Assembly: GCA_934659425.1 (NCBI GenBank)
Contig: CAKUHU010000001.1
Span: 372,001 to 436,000 of the forward strand
Direction: 5' to 3'
Origin: an uncultured Oscillospiraceae bacterium
GTDB lineage: Bacteria; Bacillota; Clostridia; Oscillospirales; Oscillospiraceae
Length of the DNA: 64,000 nt
In this document: positions 57,752 through 64,000 of the stretch, in pieces
Numbering within the stretch: the stretch's first letter is position 1
How the letters are laid out: each line of letters opens with the position of its first letter
Position numbers and translations under genes: made by a program
The notes under the pieces: generated by a model
What the model was told of the DNA's origin: nothing
The model's database searches: none
What the model saw: only the letters and a program-made list of their open reading frames with translations

Positions 57752-59206
57752 TCAAACGGGCTCTCCCACCACCTGGGCCTTGATCAAATTGGTGGTGCCC
57801 CGTGCATTCATGGGGACGCCGGCGGTGATGACGACAGTGTCTCCGGTCTGGATCGTCCCCTCTTTCCGTGCGCAGTCTATGCAAAGAGAGAACAGCCGGT
57901 CAGTGGAGTCCACAGATCCATAGAGGAGGGGCTGTACGCCCCAGGAGATGGCCAGCTGGCGGCGGACCTTTTCCGAAGTGGTCAGACCGATGATGGGGCA
58001 GGCCGGGCGGAAGCGGGAGATGACCCGGGCGGTATGGCCAGAGGTGGTGGCGGCCAGGATGGCGGAGGCGTTCAAATCCATGGCGGCCATGCAGCAGGTA
58101 TGGCTGATGGCTTGGTTGATGGACTGGTCAGCAGTTTGGAGCTGACCGCGGGCGTAGTCGTGCCGCCGGATAAAGCGGCCCCAGTAGTTGGTGGCCTGCT
58201 CAGCGGCCTCCACGGTGCGGACCATGGTCTGAAGTGCCTCCACGGGATATTTGCCCGAGGCGGTCTCACCAGAGAGCATGACACAGGAGGTGCCGTCAAA
58301 GACGGCATTGGCCACATCGCTGATCTCGGCCCGGGTGGGGCGGGGGTTGCGGATCATGGAATCCAGCATTTGGGTGGCAGTGACCACATTTTTTCCCGAG
58401 GCAGAGCTTTTGGAGATCATATCTTTTTGAATGATGGGCACTTCATAGGCGGGGATCTCTACCCCCAGATCGCCCCGGGCCACCATGACACCATCGGAGG
58501 CGGACAGGATCTCGTCAAAATTGTCCACGCCCTCCCGGTTTTCGATTTTGGCGATGATGCGGATATCTTGTCCGCCCCACTTGTCCAGCTCTGCGCGGAT
58601 ATCCTCCACGTCGCTGGCCTTGCGGATGAAAGAGGCGGCCACAAAATCAAAATCGTTTTCAGCGGCAAAACGCAGGTCTTCCCGGTCTTTGTCAGTCAGA
58701 GCGGGGAGTTGGATCTTGGTGTCGGGAATGTTGATGCTTTTATTGTTGGACAAAACGCCGCCGCTGACGATGCGGCAGGAGATCTCAGAGCCCTGGATGG
58801 ATACGACGGACAACTCGATCAGGCCGTCATCGATGAGAATGCGGGTCCCCTTTTCCACTTCATTGTGGAGGTTTTCATAGGTGACAGAGACGCGGGTGCT
58901 GTCCCCTTCCACATCCTGCGTGGTCAGAATGAACTGTTCTCCCTCGGTCAAAGTGACAGGGCCGTCCCGAAAGGTTTTTACGCGAATTTCGGGGCCCTTG
59001 GTATCCAGCATAGTGGCTACAGGCCGACCTAACTCATCCCGGATGCGGCGCAGCCGGAGATAGGTGGCAAGATGGGTCTCATGGGTACCGTGGGAAAAGT
59101 TGAAGCGGGCGCAGTTCATGCCGGCGAGGATCAGTTTCCGGAGCATCTCGTCATTGTCCACAGCGGGACCCAGTGTACAAATAATTTTTGTCTTTCTCAT
59201 GTTCAT
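57752..59206 (-). CDS. pyk: Pyruvate kinase
   Basis: 484 residues. Makes pyruvate and ATP from phosphoenolpyruvate. TKIICTLGPA (about 6-15), LDTKGPEIRV (about 67-76), the catalytic Lys block IRIIAKIENREGVDNF (about 214-229) and VARGDLGVEIP, followed by ATQMLDSMIRNPRPTRAE, are in place. It ends shortly after the third domain and lacks the C-terminal PEP-utiliser domain found on many Firmicute enzymes. ATG 59206 or ATG 59200; GGAGGTATGAGC precedes. Transcribed alone. Confidence 0.96.
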   Translation of the reverse strand: MNMRKTKIICTLGPAVDNDEMLRKLILAGMNCARFNFSHGTHETHLATYLRLRRIRDELGRPVATMLDTKGPEIRVKTFRDGPVTLTEGEQFILTTQDVEGDSTRVSVTYENLHNEVEKGTRILIDDGLIELSVVSIQGSEISCRIVSGGVLSNNKSINIPDTKIQLPALTDKDREDLRFAAENDFDFVAASFIRKASDVEDIRAELDKWGGQDIRIIAKIENREGVDNFDEILSASDGVMVARGDLGVEIPAYEVPIIQKDMISKSSASGKNVVTATQMLDSMIRNPRPTRAEISDVANAVFDGTSCVMLSGETASGKYPVEALQTMVRTVEAAEQATNYWGRFIRRHDYARGQLQTADQSINQAISHTCCMAAMDLNASAILAATTSGHTARVISRFRPACPIIGLTTSEKVRRQLAISWGVQPLLYGSVDSTDRLFSLCIDCARKEGTIQTGDTVVITAGVPMNARGTTNLIKAQVVGEPV

Positions 59207-59290
59207 TTGCTCATACCTCCATCGGGTGGGCTTTTCCTATTTTTCACATATCACTTGTGTATCATACTATATTCTTCCAGAAATAGAAAG

Positions 59291-59320
59291 CGGCAAAACC
59301 ACCAAAACGTGATTTTGCCG
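59291..59320 (-). terminator. Terminator of the O-acylation operon
   Basis: CGGCAAAACCAC/GTGATTTTGCCG stem with one G-T pair; on the minus strand followed by CTTTCTATTT. Confidence 0.78.
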
Positions 59321-59339
59321 CCAGATGTCAAAGAACAAG

Positions 59340-60656
59340 TTAATTCTGCCCCGCCTGTGCCGCCGAAACGGTTTTCCGGGCAGTGGGAAGATAGGGATAG
59401 AGGGTATCCACCCGGAGGGAGCTGGTAGTATTCATGACGAGAATGATGTCCGGCTCCAGCCAGTCGATAAACTTCATCATCGCATCCTGATCGCCGTTAA
59501 AATTTCGGGGATCGATGGCCATAAGCTCTGAGGAGGCCAGAGAGAGAAAGGGGGTCAGGGCACAGCCGAAGGAATCCCGGAGGATCAAGATCCGTTTGCC
59601 GCTGGGGTTGTTGAGGTTGACTGCCCGGGAGAGGAGATAGTCATCCCCGGCATAGATGGTGTAGAGATTATTGTTGTAATAATCTATCTCGTTCAGACGC
59701 TCCGGGAAAAGGAGACTGGTGGCAAAGGGGCCCTCCCGCTCGATGCCGGTGAGGGGGACGGTATAGGTAAAAGCGGTGGAAAATTGGGGAGACCAGAGCT
59801 CAAAATCATCCAGTCCAGCATAGAGGGAACCCACCCGGCGGCCCTGGCTGCCCAGAAAAATATCCTCAAAGGAAATGCGCTGGAAGGAGTCAGGATCGGT
59901 CCACTCCCGGTCGATCTCAAACTGATAGTCCTCCTTGAGTTTTTCGCAGATGGCCTGATAGCCCAAGAAGGCCCCAGCAGGCGTCCAGTGGTGGTCTGTG
60001 TGGAAAAAGAAGGTGCCCACACAGTCCGGGTCGGTCTCCGACGCCTTCTGAAAGAGGGGGCGCAGATCCAAGGTGTCTACCCCGCCGGATTGAAGAAGGG
60101 AGAGAAACTGGTCAGCCTCCGCGTTGGAATAATCTTCTATGCCGGAGGGGAGCTGGGCCGCGTTCAGCTTGGAGGGGGCCTGGATATAGAGGAGGGGCAC
60201 GCTGTATTCCCGCTCTACCCGCTGGGCAAAGGAGAGCATTTCCTGCGCACGGGTGGTCATGTCCACTTGCTCGGGCTCCAAGCTGGCGAAGGTGAGGACA
60301 CTGTCCGTGAGCTTTACCACGGTATACTGGGGGTCCACATCCTCCACGACCCGGCGGCCCAAAAGCCGCTGGACGCCGCCGTAGAGTTCGATGAAGGTGT
60401 GGTTTCGATCTAAGAGTTCGTTGATGGCGGGCTCGGAGCCCTCAATGAATTGCGGGAGGGAGGTCTCTTCGCCGGACTTCAAAGGAACAGGGGCGCCGTC
60501 GTCCGGGGAGACGGTCTGTGTCTCCTTGGCCTCAGCTTCTCCGGCATCCGGGAAGCCGGAGTGCTTTGGAATCATCCCAAAGCACAAAAAGACCACTGCG
60601 GCCAACAGTCCGAAGAGGAAAAGAACTGCGGTACACGTATTGCGGCGGGCAGACAT
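59340..60656 (-). CDS. DHHW/AlgJ-like protein, partner of the MBOAT
   Basis: 438 residues. One N-terminal membrane helix (about 9-28), Pro/Glu-rich linker, then an SGNH-like extracellular domain. HTDHHWTPAGAFLGY (about 219-233) is the DHHW motif, and ILILRDSFGCALTPFLS (about 370-386) holds the Ser/Asp block of AlgJ/AlgX-type acetyl transferases. Such proteins take acyl groups passed through the membrane by an MBOAT and place them on an exported glycan. It follows the MBOAT gene by 31 bases. Target glycan unknown. Confidence 0.86.
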   Translation of the reverse strand: MSARRNTCTAVLFLFGLLAAVVFLCFGMIPKHSGFPDAGEAEAKETQTVSPDDGAPVPLKSGEETSLPQFIEGSEPAINELLDRNHTFIELYGGVQRLLGRRVVEDVDPQYTVVKLTDSVLTFASLEPEQVDMTTRAQEMLSFAQRVEREYSVPLLYIQAPSKLNAAQLPSGIEDYSNAEADQFLSLLQSGGVDTLDLRPLFQKASETDPDCVGTFFFHTDHHWTPAGAFLGYQAICEKLKEDYQFEIDREWTDPDSFQRISFEDIFLGSQGRRVGSLYAGLDDFELWSPQFSTAFTYTVPLTGIEREGPFATSLLFPERLNEIDYYNNNLYTIYAGDDYLLSRAVNLNNPSGKRILILRDSFGCALTPFLSLASSELMAIDPRNFNGDQDAMMKFIDWLEPDIILVMNTTSSLRVDTLYPYLPTARKTVSAAQAGQN

Positions 60657-60687
60657 GACACACCTCCTTTCAAGGGATCGGGCTGGG

Positions 60688-62112
60688 TCAGAAACGGAAA
60701 TAGATAAAGGGGTTGTAGGTGCCCTTTACCAAATAGGCCGCGGACAGTATCCCTACGGACGCAAGAATGACAGCGTACAGAAGGTCCCACAATAGGGAGA
60801 TGTCGCAGTCCAGGGGATGGAAAGCGTCCAGCTTTTTCTGCAGCCAAGGGGCGAAGGGAAAAGAAAAGAGGAGGGCCAGGATCAGAATGACGGCGTTTTC
60901 CCGGAGATAAAGGCCGCAAATTAGGTCGGTCCCTCCGGCCCCCTGGAGACCCAGCATGGTGAGAAGGAAGCTGCCGGCATAGCTCAGGGTGTCTGAGCGG
61001 AAGAGCATCCAGAGGAAGTTTACAGCCAAAAGGGTGTAAAGCCGCTGGAAAAATGCCGGCCAGTGCTGGGCAAAGACGTGAAATTTTTCGAGATACAAAA
61101 GGACGAAATAGAAAAGCCCCCACAGCAGGAAAGTCCAGTTGGCCCCGTGCCAAAGGCCGGTGAGGAGCCACACTACAAAGAGGTTGCGGATATGCCGGCG
61201 CCGATCCACCCGATTCCCGCCCAGGGGGATATAGAGATAATCCCGGAACCAGGTGGACAGGGAGATGTGCCATCGGCGCCAAAAGCCGGCAATCGTGCGG
61301 GAGGCATAGGGGTAGTCAAAGTTCTCTAAAAAATGGAAGCCGAACATTTTCCCCAGGCCGATGGCCATATCGGAATAACCGGAAAAATCGTAATAGATCT
61401 GAAAGGTGTAGCACAGCGATCCCAGCCAAGCCATGGGAGTGGACAGGGTGGCTGGATCGGCGGCAAAGACCCTGTCGACAATCACAGCCACCTGATTGGC
61501 AATGAGGACCTTTTTGCCCAGACCGATGAGAAAACGAGTGCATCCGCTGGAAAAATCGGCCCAGGTCTCCCGGCGGCCATTGATCTGGTGGGCAACGGTG
61601 GTGTATTTTACGATGGGTCCGGCGATCAGCTGGGGGAAAAAGGAGATGTAAAGCCCCAATGCCAGAGGAGAGCGCTGGACCTCCGCCTTGCCTAAGGCCA
61701 CATCCAGCACATAGCTGAGGGCCTGGAAGGTAAAAAAGGAGATGCCGATGGGCAGGTCAATGATGGGGACAATGAGGCCCAGTCCCAGGCTATTGAGAGA
61801 CTCCAGGGCAAAGACGAGGTATTTGAAGAAAAATAACACCGCCAAGTTGCAGGCGACCGCCGCTGTCACGGGGGCAGTGAGGTGACGGCGCTGGAATTTC
61901 CACCGGTGGACCCACCGGCCAAAGCAGTAGTTCATGAGGATGGACAGGACCATCACCGGAAGAAAACGGTACTCTCCCCAGGCATAAAAGATCAGGGATG
62001 CCAGAAGCAGAAAATTGTTTTGTGCTTTTCGCATTCCCCGGAGAGGGATGTAGTACACGGCCAATACCGCTGGGAGAAAGGCGAAGAGGAAGACTGAGCT
62101 GGAAAAAAGCAT
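60688..62112 (-). CDS. MBOAT family O-acyltransferase (AlgI/DltB type)
   Basis: 474 residues, about ten to eleven helices. ATG 62112 with GATAGGGGG upstream. FFPQLIAGPIVKY, YYDFSGYSDMAIGLGKMFGF, FWRRWHISLSTWFRDYLYIPLGG and the catalytic His in LTGLWHGANWTF are the AlgI blocks. It passes acetyl or similar groups across the membrane to the DHHW partner. Its co-transcription with that gene makes a complete two-protein acylation unit. Confidence 0.93.
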   Translation of the reverse strand: MLFSSSVFLFAFLPAVLAVYYIPLRGMRKAQNNFLLLASLIFYAWGEYRFLPVMVLSILMNYCFGRWVHRWKFQRRHLTAPVTAAVACNLAVLFFFKYLVFALESLNSLGLGLIVPIIDLPIGISFFTFQALSYVLDVALGKAEVQRSPLALGLYISFFPQLIAGPIVKYTTVAHQINGRRETWADFSSGCTRFLIGLGKKVLIANQVAVIVDRVFAADPATLSTPMAWLGSLCYTFQIYYDFSGYSDMAIGLGKMFGFHFLENFDYPYASRTIAGFWRRWHISLSTWFRDYLYIPLGGNRVDRRRHIRNLFVVWLLTGLWHGANWTFLLWGLFYFVLLYLEKFHVFAQHWPAFFQRLYTLLAVNFLWMLFRSDTLSYAGSFLLTMLGLQGAGGTDLICGLYLRENAVILILALLFSFPFAPWLQKKLDAFHPLDCDISLLWDLLYAVILASVGILSAAYLVKGTYNPFIYFRF

Positions 62113-62253
62113 GGAGGGCACCCCCTATCTTACATAGAGATGCAAAAACGGCGGAGAAGAGCTGAAGGAATGAAGGCCGCGCAGGATGTCAAGCCCGCAA
62201 GGGGAAGCTGGGTGCGGGTTTTTCCGTACCCTTCTTCACTTAAAAAGAGCAAC

Positions 62254-63321
62254 TCAGGCGAGCCATCGTCCCAGGAAAGGGATCTTGGAGATGAGCCAAG
62301 CCACGGCGAAGGCGCACAGGAACACCACGGCGGAGAGGACAGGGACAGATAACGCCGGAGAGAAGGAGAGCGTGGTGATGCCGAAAGAGCGCAGGAGCAT
62401 GATAAAAAGGTCGTGGACCAGATAGATTCCAAAAGAGACACGGGCCACACCGGATAACCGCTGGCGGCGGGACCGCTCTTCACTGACACCCAGCACGTAC
62501 CGGAAAAGGACAACGACTGCGATGGAAAAGGCGGCCACGTTGGGGGAGAAGTAGCCATATAAGGTGTCCGCCAGCCCTCCGGCATGGCGGGAGAGGACAG
62601 CCGTACCCCATACGGTGACAATGGCGCCCAGCACCCCTAAGATATAGATGACAGCCTCCGTCAGCCTGCCAATGGTATAAGCCCGGAGATAGTATCCCGC
62701 CACATAGTAGCCCACATAGCCCATGACCAGCTGTATGTTCAGCCGGGTGTACCAAACCTGCAAAACAGCGGTGGCGTTGGGCCAGAGCTGAAAGGAGATG
62801 GGGAGCAGGGAGGCAAAAAGAAAGGCCAGGATGAAGAAATAGTGGAGTTCCCCGCGGCTGGCGCCCTTGCAGAAGGCGCGAAGGATGGGGGTCACCAGAT
62901 AGAGCCCTAAGATCATATAGAGGAACCAAAGGTGATAGTGGGTATTGCCCTTTAGAGTATCCAGCATGGCCGTCCAAAGTCCATGGACAGAGAAGTCTCC
63001 GGCTGCCCAGCAGCCGGCCAGGGCATATACCGTGCCCCAGAACATGAGGCATACCAATATTCTCAAGGCGTTGTGGAAGAGAAGTTTGGGCAGGGGGAGG
63101 GACCGGCCGGGATCCAGCATGAACATACCGGAGAGCATGACAAAAACCGGTACACACCAGCGTACCAGTCCGTCATAGATGTTGAATATCTGCCAGTTTT
63201 GGGAGGTCACAGCTACGACGGCCATCTGGCTTCCCGCCAAATGGAGCACGATGACCGCGATGGTGGCGAAGGTCCGCAGGAGATCGGCGTAGGCCAGCCG
63301 ACCGTCGATTTTCCGGGCCAT
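62254..63321 (-). CDS. Acyltransferase 3 family membrane protein
   Basis: 355 residues, about ten helices. ATG 63321 follows GGAGAGGAAG. Opening GRLAYADLLRTFATIAVIVLHLAG (Arg and His of acyltransferase-3), RWCVPVFVMLSGMFML, WFLYMILGLYLVTPIL and VSFGIYLVHDLF are conserved. O-acylation of a surface glycan or lipid is expected, in line with the adjacent MBOAT system. Start overlaps the VOC stop by one base (TAATG). Confidence 0.9.
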   Translation of the reverse strand: MARKIDGRLAYADLLRTFATIAVIVLHLAGSQMAVVAVTSQNWQIFNIYDGLVRWCVPVFVMLSGMFMLDPGRSLPLPKLLFHNALRILVCLMFWGTVYALAGCWAAGDFSVHGLWTAMLDTLKGNTHYHLWFLYMILGLYLVTPILRAFCKGASRGELHYFFILAFLFASLLPISFQLWPNATAVLQVWYTRLNIQLVMGYVGYYVAGYYLRAYTIGRLTEAVIYILGVLGAIVTVWGTAVLSRHAGGLADTLYGYFSPNVAAFSIAVVVLFRYVLGVSEERSRRQRLSGVARVSFGIYLVHDLFIMLLRSFGITTLSFSPALSVPVLSAVVFLCAFAVAWLISKIPFLGRWLA

Positions 63322-63695
63322 TACTTCCTCTCCGGGATGATTTCGATCCAATAGCCGTCGGGATCTTCGATGAAATAGACGCCCATAGCATCGTTTTCAA
63401 AACAGATGCAGCCCATGGCCTGGTGTTTGGCGTGGGCGGCGGCCATATCGGCTACGGAGAAGGCCAGATGGAATTCCCCCTCCCCCAGGTCATAGGGCTC
63501 GGTGCGGGAAGAGAGCCAGGTCAGTTCCAGAGAGAAGGGGGAGTGCCCATCACCCAAAAAGACCAGCTTGAAGGGACCGGACACATTCTCTCCGTTTTTT
63601 TCCCGGACAACCTCCAGTCCCAGGGCATCCCGATAGAAGGCAAGAGACCTGTCCAAGTCTAAAACATTGAAGTTGAAATGGTTGAAAGAAAACAT
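63321..63695 (-). CDS. VOC-family (glyoxalase-like) protein
   Basis: 124 residues. ATG 63695 preceded by AAGGAAGCCCT-like leader. FNHFNFNVLDLDRSLAFYRDALGLEVV, then FHLAFSVADMAAAHAKHQAMG and YFIEDPDGYWIEIIPE, is the glyoxalase-I half-repeat pattern, with metal-site His and Glu positions filled (H6, E56-type, H77, E120). Lactoylglutathione lyase is a common label but the substrate is uncertain. Confidence 0.88.
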   Translation of the reverse strand: MFSFNHFNFNVLDLDRSLAFYRDALGLEVVREKNGENVSGPFKLVFLGDGHSPFSLELTWLSSRTEPYDLGEGEFHLAFSVADMAAAHAKHQAMGCICFENDAMGVYFIEDPDGYWIEIIPERK

Positions 63696-63784
63696 AGGGC
63701 TTCCTTCCTTTCCAGGAAATTTTGCATTTATTCTATCACGAATGGAGAAAAGTGGCAAGAGAGAAGCGGCTCGCCCCAAGGGGA

Positions 63785-64000
63785 TCACTCTATGATGCCC
63801 GCCAGCCCCCCAGCAGCGATCCCAGTGATGTGGACAGATACCTCAACATTATGTAAATTAAGCTCTGATTTTGTCTGAACGTCCACATAATTGGGGGCAT
63901 GTCCCCGCCAAAAACCGTTTTTCTCTTCTTCAAAGAGGACGGGAAGGCTCTGGCCTATCCAGCTCTGGAGATAGGTGTGCTTGAGCTCCTCGGCCACCTG
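63785..64000 (-). CDS. mtaB: C-terminal end of tRNA t6A methylthiotransferase MtaB (rest outside window)
   Basis: Only the last 72 or so codons are present; the frame is open to the window edge. IGQSLPVLFEEEKNGFWRGHAPNYVDVQTK, then LHNVEVSVHITGIAAGGLAGII, matches the TRAM-like C-terminal domain of MtaB, which adds a methylthio group to t6A37 of tRNA. The radical-SAM part lies beyond 64000. With Sua5 at 48 kb it belongs to the same tRNA position-37 pathway. Confidence 0.85.
   Translation of the reverse strand, partial: QVAEELKHTYLQSWIGQSLPVLFEEEKNGFWRGHAPNYVDVQTKSELNLHNVEVSVHITGIAAGGLAGIIE

Noticed and set aside
58034..59032. Plus-strand frame of 332 codons opposite pyk
   Set aside because: Antisense shadow of a well-conserved kinase; Gly/Asp/His-rich with no motif.

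Overview
The window is a GC-rich stretch of chromosome from a Gram-positive, endospore-forming Clostridia-type bacterium. The best fit is an Oscillospiraceae gut anaerobe of the Flavonifractor/Intestinimonas kind. This rests on a yabP-yabQ-divIC-yabR sporulation/division cluster, SleB-type hydrolases with stalk domains, an Rnf-type electron-transport operon, BirA/BioY biotin control and strong AGGAGG ribosome sites. The species is inferred and not proven. Almost everything is single-copy housekeeping DNA in short operons, most of them closed by clear hairpin-plus-T terminators.

Layout. 0-10.6 kb: proteostasis (Hsp20, ClpB, Hsp33), a 49-residue Cys-rich protein, a broken ECF sigma gene, two paralogous secreted hydrolases that share an unusual duplicated promoter motif, and rpmB. 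10.6-11.2 kb: five-tRNA operon (Val, Asp, Phe, Gly, Cys). 11.2-14.6 kb: accessory patch with decayed DUF1016 and BRO-N genes, a low-molecular-weight phosphatase and an AT-rich PIN-like gene. 14.7-19.4 kb: FMN-type lipoprotein plus rnfC-D-G and an unknown membrane protein, without rnfE, rnfA or rnfB. 19.5-31 kb: AGCS symporter, phosphatase, PiT transporter, a cell-wall glycan module (glycosyltransferase and a GT4-CsaB fusion), PAP2, ThpR, GIY-YIG, gamma-carbonic anhydrase.

31.1-32 kb: second five-tRNA operon (Gly, Arg, His, Gln, Lys). 32-34.7 kb: second accessory patch with an AT-rich uracil-DNA-glycosylase-like gene and mobile-element debris including a resolvase tail. 34.8-40.9 kb: RlmI, stalk protein, F420-ligase-like protein, MATE remnant, PurA and a solitary SPPY-type DNA methyltransferase. 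41-52.3 kb: forward run of ddl, murF, an ABC-F ATPase, a DUF218 protein, prfA, sua5, an HD protein, coaE and an M18 aminopeptidase. 53-64 kb: PTS IIC, birA facing bioY with two BirA-like operators, yabP-yabQ-divIC-yabR, pyk, a surface O-acylation set (DHHW protein, MBOAT, acyltransferase), a VOC protein and the 3' end of mtaB.

How the parts may work together: ddl-murF, the GT4-CsaB operon, the MBOAT/DHHW pair and the two hydrolases all act on the cell envelope. The Rnf-like operon probably moves electrons to membrane-side flavins. The two accessory patches each lie directly downstream of a tRNA operon, which suggests repeated insertion and decay there. Positions, motifs and repeats were read directly; family names come from recognising conserved motifs, without any database search.
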